Assembly: GCF_000350225.1 (NCBI RefSeq)
Contig: NW_005179318.1
Location: 97,939-161,938, forward strand
Direction of reading: 5' to 3'
DNA: 64,000 bases
Source of the DNA: Chondrus crispus
Lineage: Eukaryota; Rhodophyta; Florideophyceae; Gigartinales; Gigartinaceae
The notes under the pieces were generated by a model, which saw nothing but the letters and a program-made list of their open reading frames with translations, ran no database searches and was not told the DNA's origin. The number at the start of each line of letters is the position of its first letter. The stretch's first letter is position 1. Both the position numbers and the translations under genes were made by a program. Shown here one piece after another: positions 53,255-64,000 of this stretch.

Positions 53255-56200
53255 CGACTTTATCGTACGACCTTCGGGCGATAAAAAGAACCCACCTGCG
53301 AATCTCCTCTTTTGCATTTTCAGTTTTCCCTTTCCTGATTTCCCTATGTTTCCTTCTCTTCAATTCCTCCTCTTTATCCTTGACCATTTTCCTCCCTCTT
53401 TTCCTACGCCCTGACTCTGCCTAACGGGGACGGCAACGTGCGTGTTTACGGCATCTCCGACTTCCTCCTTTCGTTTGCCCTCTTCTTGCCGTAGGCGGGG
53501 ACGTGGCGGTCCCAGACAATTTTTCTAGTCGCCCTCCCCCCTTTTTGTTCAGCTATCCACGAGACGTCGTCAATGATCGCATCTTCAGTTGCTCCGTTGC
53601 CCGTTTGGAGATTCCCCCTCAAGGAAATACAGTCCCCCCCTAGAGTCTCTGAGGTGGTCCGTTTTTCTTTCCTCCTCTTCATTTCTCAATTTCCCCCAAT
53701 TTCCTGCGCATTCCCTTTCTCCCATCCTCGATATGCGTCTTCCCTTTCCTCCTCTTTTGTGGTTTACCTCCTCTTTTTGTCTCTCCCTTTTTACCTCTTC
53801 AAATTCCTCACTTACCTTCTCTTTTCTCGCACATCGGGCATCCTCGAAAACGACATCAAGACCACCTACCATCTGTTCTCGGGGCTCCTTAGGGGGAAGA
53901 TTATTGTCAAATAAATCCGACAAGACGAGGGGGGTTGCGACATCAAAATAAAATAACGTATGGGTCGTCGCCGTCGAGACGCTCGAACCCTCCGGTCCAG
54001 CTTGGCCGCTTCGTCCATTAACACGATTGGGGTCCACTGCACAACCCCTACAATATCAGAGGACCATTTCGCCCATCATTGCCTTCAAAAGTCACGCGAC
54101 TTTCGTAAAAATATTTGACACGTTCATCTCCACGTTTTCGTTCCTCTTCCAACTCACGGGGGTTGTCTCGGTGGGCTTCCGCCTCTCCACACCTGCCGTA
54201 TCGTAACATTCTTCCACTCAGTTTATCCCGATCCCCGTGGTTCGAGGGCTATTACTGTGCGCGACCTCGAGTGTGTCCGCTTCGCGATGCAGGTTATCTC
54301 GTCGATTCGCGTTCCCCCCTCGCGACCGGGGTGGTTCTACGCTCCGGTCAGCGTCTCTATGCTTACATCAACTTACAAAGGCGCATCGGGGCAGGTATCG
54401 CCTCATGATGCGTCTGCTCTCGGCGAGGACTGTAGTTCTCGGTACAAACTGTCGCGAAGTTAAACCATCTGGTGGTGTGTGACAAGGGAGAATCCTGTAC
54501 GTGGAGCGACGTCGTCATGCCGGTACTCAAGGATGATCCCCTCATTCCTGTCGCTGTCTTGGACTGTTGTTGACGAGGATCGACGATTGTCGATCTCACG
54601 AGCCACTGACACCTTGGTCTGGGTGATCCCTGGATCGTTGGTACAGCTATGAAACCGTCCCCTCCGGTAGCAATTATGGTCTTAGCTTTCTTCGTTTTCC
54701 CGTTGCTTCTGCCAGTATTTGGCGAAGCTCCGATGTAAGGTCATGCCCTCAAGCAATCGAAAAAAAATAAAAGGTAGGGAGAAGGAGAAGAAGGCAGCGC
54801 CTTCATTATGCGCAACAGCGCCCACGCGCACTCGCTCGTAAGCCCTTCCTGAAAGGCGCGGGGCCAGGACCTCGTCCTTTCTTTTCTGTGGACGTCCTTC
54901 TCCTCGGAGTACGTCCGTGATCCTCATAAATAAGCGCTCACAAGAGTGGCGAGTGCCAGGTGGGCGAGAGAAAAAAAGAAAAGGGGAGGGGTCTTTCTCG
55001 AGCTCTTCCCCTTTTGGGGGCTGTGGTGTCGGGGGATCGGCGGTTGTGGCTTGTGCTAACAAACAGGCATGATACCTCGCGGCGACCATGATTTCCCTAA
55101 TTCTTGTTAATATTTTCGAATGGTGCTTGGCATCTCCTTTCTCGTGCTTTGGCATGTCGTGCACTCTCGGTACCAAGTCAAAGTAGCGTCTCACTTCTCA
55201 TTTCATCATCATTTGTCTGGCGTTCTTTTCTCGAGTGTGAGGTTCCAGAATTGATTCTTGTTACCGACGGTGCGTCGACCTCCTTCCTTGGGTCTTCATC
55301 TAAGCTCTCCTGCCCGTGACTTCCTACCGTCCCCTTCATATCCTCGGTCGGTACGATCTGTCAAGTACGTACTCACTACACAGCGCGTGTCCCTCTTTTT
55401 GCATAGGCCAGAGGGCGTGTATGGCCAATGGGGTCCATGATTCCGGTGAGGAGTGCTCCTCTGGGGACCGTCACGGAAGCAGAGTGCATAAGCTTTCCTT
55501 AAGGATTGTCATAATTTTCCCATTGAGATCCCGCGCAGACGCGTTTGCGTCCGATCCCCTGGTGACGTAGGGGAAATGCGAGGACAGAAAAATAATATAA
55601 CCAATAGGGGCTGTGTCGGTACGCTTTTTTTCAAGCCAATATCGAGGATCTCAATGAGACTTGCACCAGGCCCTCGTCGGAGGTTCGAACTCCCTTTCTT
55701 AGATTTGACTCCTTCTCCCAAGGAGCTAACGATACCATTCGTCCCGCGTAGATTAACCTCGAAACAAAACAAAAAAATGACAAGACACAGTAGCCGGTTC
55801 ACGTATACGGTGAACGTTGCCTGCGAGGTCTCCATCAGTTGGGAGCTTCACCCCGAGGGACTATTATAATTACGTATCTCGTCAGTGCCTTCTGCACGGT
55901 AAAGGAAAAAAGTAAAAAAAGTGAAGAGAGTCGCCACGAAAGTAATTTCATGTACAAGGTGGGAGGGCATCCTTCAGGGTTTCCGACGTATTCTTTCGCG
56001 ACACGGACCATACTGTCCGCTTGGTGCTCATCAGGTCCCGTACGACCCTCGCTCGTCCTTCGCGCCTCATTGCGCGCATCCCCACGGGGGAAGGGGCTTC
56101 TTCTTCGTTCTCAATGGAACGCCTTGTTTCGAACCTTGGGTCTACTATAGGGTTCCCCTTCTCATTGGCGTGGCAATAGCCTCCTTCTTAGTCCTTGTAG

Positions 56201-56986
56201 GTTCTTCTGATCGACCCCCGCAGTGCGGGGTCGTCTCCTTGACGACACAGAAAATAATAGTAACTGGAACAGAACAATAACAAAACAGAAAAGAGGAAAG
56301 TGAATAAAATAAAGAAACAAAGAAACGACAGAGTTGAAGAGAAATCATGATGGGTAAGTGCTAAGTAGACCGTCCTGGAAAAAAAGATAATAGGACCGAT
56401 TGTGAGCGTCGACGTCGGTCACTGCGGGTGAATTCGTAGCTGCGCTCTTCTGAGGGTGGTCCCTTTTGGACGAGTCTTTGTGCTCGGCGAGCATGGGCAG
56501 TGTGTTAGCAGGGAGTGTGACGATCGGCTTCGTGTGAGGTCGGGTGGGGCGTGGCTGCAGAGCGACTTAGAATAGTTATGTCGCCGACTGTGGCAAACGA
56601 TCACCACTTCTCGTGCGTACTGCAGCTGCCGTACTTTTTCCTGCTTTTTGATTATAATTTCACAGCATGGCTGGAATCGACTTCTCACTTGTGTCGCCTG
56701 TTCAGCGGGTTGTTGTCGACACGCTTACATATGTATATATAATTTGATTTCATCATCCCTCCCACGTGGGCGGACCGTCCGTTCGAAACGTCATTTCTCG
56801 TGCGTACCGTGATGAAGCGTGTGTGTTTTCCGAGAGGCTCAATGCCTCATCCAAGGATACAGTCTCGCTTCTCTGCCTTGCTCTCCTTTCCTTCAAACTC
56901 CTTATCTGCGAACCCCGTAGATGTGTTCCTTTCTCGAAGTTCTGACCTCTCTGTTGTCTCTAACCTATTAATTCTATTTACGATGG
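53255..56986. other. Spacer of element C5-C6
   Basis: The left part is pyrimidine-rich with ttcctcctctttt-like repeats, as in the other C copies. About 56150-56986 aligns closely with C1 at 13170-14090. The middle, about 53900-55700, has no counterpart I can see in C1 or C2-C3. It contains a ggttcgaactcc at 55684 that looks like a tRNA B-box but has no tRNA around it. No gene recognised. Confidence 0.55.
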
Positions 56987-59900
56987 CTATCCCGGTTGTG
57001 CGTGCGACGCTTGCGTGGGTAAGGGTAGCCTTTTCCTTCGGAAATATGTGACTACCGCGCTGCGGGGGATCTGCTCAATAGGTTCCCACGTTGCGTCCTC
57101 GATGGTATACCCATACCACCTCACTTTGAGAATTAATTTCTCCTCGTCGTAGCCGTGGTCCACGATCTTGTCGATCACATACTCCTGACTCTCGGTTCCT
57201 TCTTCCTGCGTGTCCAACTGTCCTTCCCCCTTCCGAAGATCTTCCAACTCATCCTCTTCTCTGGACTTTCCAAACTCGCGTAGGTCTGGAGGTGTCTCCG
57301 TTGTCGGCGTTCGGCCAACTAAATTATCCTGGTCCCCCGTCGTAGGCGCACGGGTGTGAGGACGTTCCTCGTCCTCCATTACCTCTCCTTCTTCGTTTAG
57401 CTCCGGCTCTCCCAGGAACTGTAGCGCTTGCCGCAGGCCAGTTATCGGCGCATAGTCCATCGGGCTTGGGGCTAACTCCACCCTGTCTCGCGATACGCGT
57501 TCCTCCTGATCGCCAATGGCAATGACTACCGTATGTTGATCCGATCTTCGGACCTGATAAGGTCCTGTGGCGACTTGTGCCAGCTTGTGTTTCGGTTCGC
57601 TAGCCGTGCCCTGCTCCTTCCGAAGGAACACGTAGGACCCTGGCGGGATCTCATATTACGGTTTGCGAAGGCGTGCGTCGAAATTTCGCTTGTACCGAGG
57701 TTGTTCCTTTCGCAAACTCCTATCAGCGCCTTTCATCAGGCTTTCCAACCACGACTGCCATTTCAGGTAGTACGCTCGATTCGAGCTAAATCTTTCCAAA
57801 CTTGGCTGTGCTTGTAACGCAATGATTCTCGGCGCCCGAGATAACACCAGCTCGAAGGGCGCGATATTCGTAGTTCGATGAACTTGCGTGTTGTGTGCGA
57901 ACGTCACGGCGTCGCTAAATAGGTCCCAGTCCTTGGGATGCTCTCCAACGTACTTTCGCAACGCGGAAGTCAGCGTGCGGTTAAACCTCTCAACTTGGCC
58001 GTTGGCTTGCGGGTGGTACGTAGTCGTGAACACATTGCGTATGCCGAGATTTCGGCAGACATTCTGAAAGAACCGGGCCGTGAACTGTGTTCCATTGTCG
58101 GCCAGCAGCTTGACCGGCGGTCCGTACACAAATACCCAATGGTGAACGAAGGCTTGTGCGATGTGCGCAGCTGATATATTCTTCAACGGTACGGTTCGTA
58201 CCAGTTTCGAGTATCGATCGCTGATCACGAGAATGTACCGATTTCCTCGTTTAGTTGTAATTAGCTCGCCGAGGATGTCGATGGCGACAAACTCCAGCGG
58301 AGCTTTGGGCGTGAACAGCTTCATCTCCTTCGTGTTTCTTCTTAACTTCACCCTCTCCCGCGCGCATGCGGCGCAATTCTTCGCGACTGCATAGCAGTCT
58401 AGGGCCATCGTAGGCCAATAAAAATATCTTCTCAAAGTCTTGTAAAGTTTCCTGCCTCCCGGGTGGCCTGCCAATTTTGCGTAGTGGCTCAACCCTAGGA
58501 CGCGGTCCCTTAACGATTGTGGTATTACCACTTGTACGAACTCTGCCGCGGTACGGCATAGAGTTCCTTCGAGTTCCTCGGTCTCCATGCTGAATGTTCT
58601 CACTTTTCCGGCGTCCATTTCTTCCTTGATGCGATTGCAGAAGGGGTCGACGGCTCGCTCGCGAATGAGCTCCTCCGGAGTGACAGCTTGGAATTGATCG
58701 AGGCGATCAGGGGCGGTCCCCCCCTCAAGAGATAGGATGTCGTCTATCGCGTCAAAACTTTCCTCGTTCTCCACTGTACCCTCGGCCGGTTCGGCCGTAA
58801 AGCATGGGATTTCGTCGTCGATTTCGTCGACGGTTTCTCCTGCGGTCCGTAATCTTGACAGGGCATCAGCTTGACTGTTCGCCTTGCCCTTCTTGTTCTT
58901 GATTTCGAAATTGAATTCCGAGAGGCGGAGCCTCCATCGGATTAATCTCCCGCTGGGGTCGGTTGCGTTCATCAACCACCTCAATGAGGCATGGTCGGTA
59001 TGTACAATGAAGTGCTCGCCATATAGATATAGTCTTAAAGTCTGTACGGCCCAAATTACCGCTAGACATTCTTTTTCTGATACAGAATAGTTTCTCTCGG
59101 CTGCGGCTAACGTTCTTGAAAAGAACCCGATGGGTTTGCGTTGCGCATCCGGGTGTGTTTGAAATAGTGCAGCGCCTATTTGGTAGTCGCTTGCATCGGT
59201 ATCTACCGAGTAGGTTAGGTCCTTCTTCGGCAGCGCCAACACCGGCGGTGCCAAGATGGCGTCCTTGAGCTTATGAAAAGCTTTCTTGCACGGTTCGTCG
59301 AATCCTTCCAACTGAACCGGTTGTCCCTTCTTCAACAGTTGATTGAGCGGATGCGCGATTTTCGCATAATGCGGAACGAATCTGCGGTAGACATTACAAA
59401 GTCCCAAGAAGCTCCTGAGCTGGGTCTGCGTTTGAGGGTACCTCACTTGTTCCAATGCGACGGTTCGCGCAGCGTCCACTTCCAATGTACCTGGCCGAAC
59501 GACATGGCCCAGGTACTTGATCTTTTCGACGAAAAATTCACACTTGCGAAGCTTGAGCTTCACACCTGCCTTCTCCAATACAGAAAGTATTTCATCCACG
59601 TGCACGATGTGCTCCTCTCACGACTTGCTAAAAATTATTATGTCGTCCAGATACACCAAACAGCACTTCCAACGGAACGGAGAGAGCAGGATATCCATTG
59701 CTCTCTGAAACGTCGCTGGCGCGTTAGTTAGCCCGAAGGGCATTCTTGAGAAGCGATACAGTCCTGAGTGACACGAAAATGCGGTCTTGTCGCGGTCGCG
59801 CTCAGGGATAGGCATCTGCCAATATCCCGAGATCGCGTCACACGCGGAGAAAACCTTGGTGTCACCAAGCGAGTCCAGGCACTCATCCATGCGCGGTAAG

Positions 59901-61438
59901 GGGTACGTGTCCCTCACCGTCACTGCGTTCAACCTGCGGTAGTCTACGCAAAAACGCATTGACCCGTCCGGCTTGGGCACCAGCAACACGGGCGACGCCC
60001 ATTCTGACTGCGCTAGTTCTATCACTCCTGCCTCCAACATCTTCTGCACCTCTGCATCTTCTACTTCGCGGGCTTTAGGCCCGGCCCGATACGGGGCTTG
60101 TGCGATGGGACGAGTCTCGGGGATCAACTCGATCCGATGGACTGTGGTATTAATTTCGCCAAGCGTCCCATCCCACATCCTTGAATACTTCTTCAACATC
60201 CGACGGAACCGCTCGCGCAGACGGTCCGGCACGTGGCTCAGGTCGAGTTCCTCCACGTCCGGCGGGGGAGGCTCAATCCGCCGCTCCGGCGTCGTAGTTG
60301 CCGTCGCGGAGAGCCTTTTCTCCCGTTCTCCTTGCTGGTCCTCGCGATCTTGATCCGACGGTTTGCATCTTGCCTCGCCCGTAGGCGTCTTGGTAGAATT
60401 AGGAAACTTTTCCTTCTTCCTTTCTTGAATTCCGAGAACTTCACCAATGGTGGTTTTGCTCTCGAGCGCGGCTCTCGGGTGCGGTAATAATTCTGCCACC
60501 ACTTGGCCTTTTTGCACCCTGACAGGGTACGTCCTAAAATTTGCAACGAGTAAACGAAACGGCCGGTCAGGCTCGACCTGAACAACACCATTTGTACACG
60601 TCAGCCCGTGCCTTTCGTACAACGACGAGTACGGCTGAACCACAACTAAGCCCGCCCTCTTCGAGGTGCATTCCACGACGCGTTGCGTTCCTGGCTCAAT
60701 AGTTGGGGCTCTTGCCACTTTTACCTTAGGGGAAATTCGCTCCACCTTTCCATAATTCTCGTCCTCTCCCGGGACGAGATTCTTCTTCCCTCTTCTCGTC
60801 GAGAACCGTCTAACTATCGGAACCTCCGAGAAATCCGCCAACTCAACCGTTTTCTTCTTTGGATAAATTGCTTCCACAAACCGGTCACAGTAGTCCGCGC
60901 TTAGAATTAGCGGGACGGCTAGTTTTTCGCATACAATAAACTCGGCTGCGGACACAAATTTTCCAAGCCTTGCAGGCATTCTAATTGTGCCGAGAGTCCG
61001 GAGTGGCCTATTGTTCGCGTCGCCAATGTCTTGGTTCGGTCCGTAGGACACTAGAGATTCCATTGCAGCTGGGAGTTCCGACTTTCGCACAAGGTTTTGT
61101 CCCGCGGCGGTGTCTAAAACAGACAACACGCGGCTCATCAATCCGACTGTTGGTCCAATGTCCGCGTACACTTTGTAGTTTTTTCGGGCAAGAACCAAAA
61201 TCCTCTCGGGACATTCCCTTCGCTTAACCCTGTACCAGGGTCTTCGAACTTCTTCCAGCGGATGATTTCGGGCTCGGCTCAAAATTTTCTTGACTTGAGC
61301 TGGCCCTTTGGGTTTATCCACCAATCCAACGACCTCCCCATCGAGGCCTGATTTTTCCTTTAGAGACGGGGAACGGGGCTGAGCCCCGGGCACAGTACGT
61401 CGACCCTGTGCCTCTCGCGACTCATGCGAGATTCCCAT
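56987..61438 (-). pseudogene. pol of element C5-C6 (PR, RT, RNase H, IN, chromodomain)
   Basis: It has the same parts as the C2-C3 pol and is closely similar: protease region (LDTAAGQNLV; LILSADYCDRF), RT (FCVDYRRLNAV near 59950; LVYLDDIIIFSKS near 59640), RNase H (VDTDASDYQIGAALF near 59190), integrase (HYAKLAGHPGG; CAACARE; VAIDILGEL; LLADNGTQFTARF; NGQVERFNRT), a LAQVATGPYQV segment, and a chromodomain (LKVRWYGYTI..ATWEPIEQIP near 57100). About three or four breaks; it appears the best preserved of the C pols here. Confidence 0.9.
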
Positions 61439-61440
61439 CT

Positions 61441-63747
61441 CTAGTTTTCCTGCCGCTGCGGGATCCTTCTCACATCCGACGGCGCGGGCCCCGCGGTGGG
61501 CCCTCTGAACGGTTGGTTCGACCTCGGCGTTGAGGCACTCGGCGTGCTCGCCGTCTGCGAATCGAACCAGTTCTTTACCTTCAGGTAACTCGTCGATGGT
61601 ATCCCTAACCTCTCCATCGGATACAACGCCTCATAATTTTCCAAAACTCGGTGCATTTCCCGGAGGGAAAGAATGCACGTGGGCGCGGCGTGCCCCTTTT
61701 CATAGTAATGATAGCACACCAGTCCGTGCGTCTTGACGGGATACGGCGTCCTAGGTCCTCCACGGGCCGGCGGCCTTCCTTGACGTTGCGGCCTTCCCAT
61801 CCAGCCTGGCCTTCGAAACGTCGTACCCTTGTCTTCCATCGGAATGCGCGGCGCCGGCGTGTGGCCGCGCCCCCGAAACATCATCACGGGATCCGTGGGC
61901 TCTGAAAACGACTCCGTCGTGTATGCAGGCGTCGGTAAAGTTGACGACCCGCTGTCCCCGTAGTCCTCGTGTCCGTAGCCCTCCGAGGGCTCAATGAACT
62001 CGCCTTCGGCTACCAACGCGCCCTCGTGGTGATTTTCGCTACTTCCATGCGCACCGCGCTCATCTGACGCTGAAATGGACTCGGCTAAATGGACGGCGGC
62101 GTGACTTTTGCGACCGGGATAAGAAGCCCTCGGTTTCTTACCCGCCCCAATTGTCGACGGCGTCTGAATCGTGACCTTTTTGGTCTTCTTGTCCTTAGCG
62201 CGGCTCGCCGAGCCATGCGCCTTCGCGTAGTTAATTAGTCTCAAAAACGAAACGTCCCGATTGTCTTGTCGGTATTGAGATACCATTGGCTTGATACTCG
62301 AATCGAGTCCTTCAATAAACATCGTCATTTGTTCTTCCATCGAATATACGTTTCCACATCGATTGCTTGCGTCCGTCAGACGGATATAAAATTCCATCTC
62401 GTCTTCAGACGGTCTTTGCTGAACTTCTCGCAATGCGAGCACAGCTTGACGGATCGCCTCGTCGGTTGCGAAACTCCTCAACAACCACTGTACGGCCTCC
62501 GGCCAAACGGATATCTTTCCGTGATGGGCCCCGGTCGTCTGAGACACCGAAGTGTACTGTCTCAAGGCGATGCCGCTTAAAAATTCAGGCAACAGGCGGA
62601 TCGCTTGCCCCTCGTTCATTTCTTGAGTATCAAACTCCTGAACTAATTTTGCCAAAAACTCCAACACAAGGACTCCGTCCTCACCTGTGAACGTGTTGTC
62701 CTTCTTCACCTTAGGCGGAATATCTCTCCTGATTTTTCGCACGGCGGTCCGCCGGGAACTTGACAAATATGTCTGTGGGTTCCGCAAGCGGTACGTTCGG
62801 TACGAAAGTAATTTCTTGAAGAGGTAGTTGGTCGGATTCAGCTCCTCCAACTCCTCCCATCGCGGCCCGCGCCGCGTTGCGACATCTTCGGGCTCCGCGT
62901 CCTTGTCTCTCCGCGAGGCGGACGAAGTGACTCCGCCTCGTCTGGAGGAAATTTTCTTGCCTGACGAAATTCCGTTTCCGTCTTCTGAACGGCGTTCGGA
63001 ATCGCTCGAATGGTTCGACGAACCACCGTTACCATCTTCGGAGGGACCAAGCGACTCCGACTGTGAGTCGCAGTTCTCCGGATCGTCACTACAGTGATCC
63101 TTGCGTGCACGTCGCTTGTCTTTCTTCGGGGGCTTCGACTTGGAACTCCGCTGCCGAGCAGGCTTGTCCTTCTTCGACCGACGGTCGCCCTCTCTACCCG
63201 AAGGGAGCGGCTCGTCGTCCGATCCTTGCGGAGCTTGATCCGCGGCCTGCTCAAGGTCCTTGAGACGTTGCGCGGCGCGATCGAATCGGTCATCGATGCT
63301 TGTTCTAAATTTTCCTAAGGACTCCAAGGCTCGATTCGCGTCGCGCCTCGCGTCCTTGACCGAAATTTTCAACGAGGCTAGGACCTCCGGCTCCAGACCG
63401 TCGGTCGCCTCACCTCGCTCCTTCTCGACGAGATCCACTCGAGCCGACAGCTCTCCCAAAACGGTGTCGAACTCGGATCCTTGCAACTCCAGTTGCTTCC
63501 GGACGAGGGCTAATTCAGCCTCGAGATTTTTCTTCTCTTCTTCGCGAATTTCGCTGCTCATCTTTTCCAACTTCTCGTCGAGGTCAGCCTTGTCGGCGGC
63601 TATCCCCGTAGGGGATTCTTGATCTCCGGGGTCCGTGGCCGTATTGGCCTGGCTCCGGGTGCGAGGACCCCCCGGGATCCTCGACGCTCGTGCCGATCCG
63701 CTTCTACTCGCCCCGGGACCGACGTCCCCGGGTGCGCTTGTTGACAT
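61441..63747 (-). CDS. gag of element C5-C6
   Basis: Start taken at MSTSAPGDVG (63747), shared with the C2-C3 gag; the frame happens to stay open further upstream into the leader. It has a coiled coil (about residues 65-185), a charged Lys/Glu/Ser linker slightly longer than in C2-C3, a capsid-like region (YRTYRLRNPQTYL; FYIRLTDASNRCG), a Pro/Arg-rich stretch and a knuckle-like YEKGHAAPTC near the end. The frame is open throughout. Confidence 0.8.
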   Translation of the reverse strand: MSTSAPGDVGPGASRSGSARASRIPGGPRTRSQANTATDPGDQESPTGIAADKADLDEKLEKMSSEIREEEKKNLEAELALVRKQLELQGSEFDTVLGELSARVDLVEKERGEATDGLEPEVLASLKISVKDARRDANRALESLGKFRTSIDDRFDRAAQRLKDLEQAADQAPQGSDDEPLPSGREGDRRSKKDKPARQRSSKSKPPKKDKRRARKDHCSDDPENCDSQSESLGPSEDGNGGSSNHSSDSERRSEDGNGISSGKKISSRRGGVTSSASRRDKDAEPEDVATRRGPRWEELEELNPTNYLFKKLLSYRTYRLRNPQTYLSSSRRTAVRKIRRDIPPKVKKDNTFTGEDGVLVLEFLAKLVQEFDTQEMNEGQAIRLLPEFLSGIALRQYTSVSQTTGAHHGKISVWPEAVQWLLRSFATDEAIRQAVLALREVQQRPSEDEMEFYIRLTDASNRCGNVYSMEEQMTMFIEGLDSSIKPMVSQYRQDNRDVSFLRLINYAKAHGSASRAKDKKTKKVTIQTPSTIGAGKKPRASYPGRKSHAAVHLAESISASDERGAHGSSENHHEGALVAEGEFIEPSEGYGHEDYGDSGSSTLPTPAYTTESFSEPTDPVMMFRGRGHTPAPRIPMEDKGTTFRRPGWMGRPQRQGRPPARGGPRTPYPVKTHGLVCYHYYEKGHAAPTCILSLREMHRVLENYEALYPMERLGIPSTSYLKVKNWFDSQTASTPSASTPRSNQPFRGPTAGPAPSDVRRIPQRQEN

Positions 63748-63852
63748 CGCTCGTACGAGCGGACCTACGCAGCAGAAAAAGTTACAAACAAAAAGAAAAT
63801 AAAAAAAAGAGTCCGTTACCCAGACCAACTTCCTTGTCGTAGATAAAACAAT

Positions 63853-63870
63853 TTCTAGGTCGGGAGACCA
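63853..63870 (-). promoter_or_regulatory. Primer binding site of element C5-C6
   Basis: It is the same 18-mer as in B and C2-C3, four bases inside LTR C6. Confidence 0.75.
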
Positions 63871-63874
63871 CTTT

Positions 63875-64000
63875 TGTAATGCAATGCGCCTGTCAGGCAG
63901 AGACCAAGGTCCGACGGTCCAACACAAACAACAGCCACAAAAACAACAACTGCCGACGGCACAGCGCTACGGAGTGTTCGAAGCTCCCTGTCCTCTTTAA
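63875..64000 (-). repeat. LTR C6 (partial at window end)
   Basis: It begins TGTAATGCAATGCGCCTG and continues with gtcaggcagagaccaagg, the same head subtype as LTR C5. Only the first 126 bases are in the window. Confidence 0.85.

Larger units (their letters stand above)
35560..64000 (-). mobile_element. Family C element C5-C6 (contains element B; runs off the window)
   Basis: On the minus strand: 5' LTR C6 (from 63875, cut by the window end), primer binding site, gag, pol, spacer, antisense ORF, polypurine tract, and 3' LTR C5, which is split by element B. gag and pol are closely similar to those of C2-C3, while the LTR head is a distinct subtype shared by C5 and C6, supporting that they belong to one insertion. 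A few breaks only. Confidence 0.8.

Noticed and set aside
55670-55705. Possible tRNA gene from ggttcgaactcc
   Set aside because: The flanking bases do not form a T-arm stem, and no A-box, anticodon arm or acceptor stem is present upstream.

Overview
The window is a eukaryotic heterochromatin-like block made almost entirely of nested LTR retrotransposons. I see no intact host gene, no tRNA or rRNA gene, no CRISPR array and no prokaryotic operon. Most of the elements are Ty3/gypsy chromoviruses, with a chromodomain after the integrase. The only host-derived DNA I can defend is a 1.6 kb segment near 18.05-19.7 kb. It carries a broken syntaxin-16/SYP4-type SNARE gene and the end of an SMC/ABC-type ATPase gene. 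The plant-like syntaxin start, near-neutral base composition, apparent lack of introns and LTR-rich background would fit a red alga such as a florideophyte, but this is a weak inference.

Layout: 1-2629 is a decayed Ty1/copia fragment containing two perfect palindromes. 2630-6941 is two stacked ends of a minus-strand gypsy family (called A here): LTR A1, a short internal piece, LTR A2, then an antisense ORF. 6942-14559 is the 3' part of a minus-strand family C element (LTR C1, antisense ORF, spacer, end of pol). 14560-29497 is a larger family C copy bounded by LTRs C2 and C3; it carries the host gene segment. 29498-35559 is a badly decayed element D, with a solo A-type LTR (34686-35293, 5 bp duplication cacgg) in its reverse transcriptase region. 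35560-64000 is another family C element (C5-C6). Its left LTR is split by a nearly whole plus-strand element B (36320-50810), a relative of family A. The window ends inside LTR C6.

The most interesting feature is shared organisation. Wherever the region between pol and the 3' LTR survives, it holds a long ORF on the strand opposite to gag-pol, starting close to the 3' LTR and reading inward. Lineage A/B has one protein family there (P-rich start, conserved globular region, basic RRYRDLD-like motif, C-terminal coiled coil). Lineage C/D has a second, Trp-rich family with no visible similarity to the first. Diverged C copies differ mostly at third codon positions, which suggests selection on the antisense protein. 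LTR C also holds a TATA element and an intron-like stretch oriented toward this ORF. B, C3 and C6 share one 18-nt primer binding site that fits the 3' end of a tRNA with a C1:G72 pair, most like tRNA-Tyr.

All retroelement statements come from reading by eye. Divergence, ages and family limits are approximate, and element copies are described as fossils.
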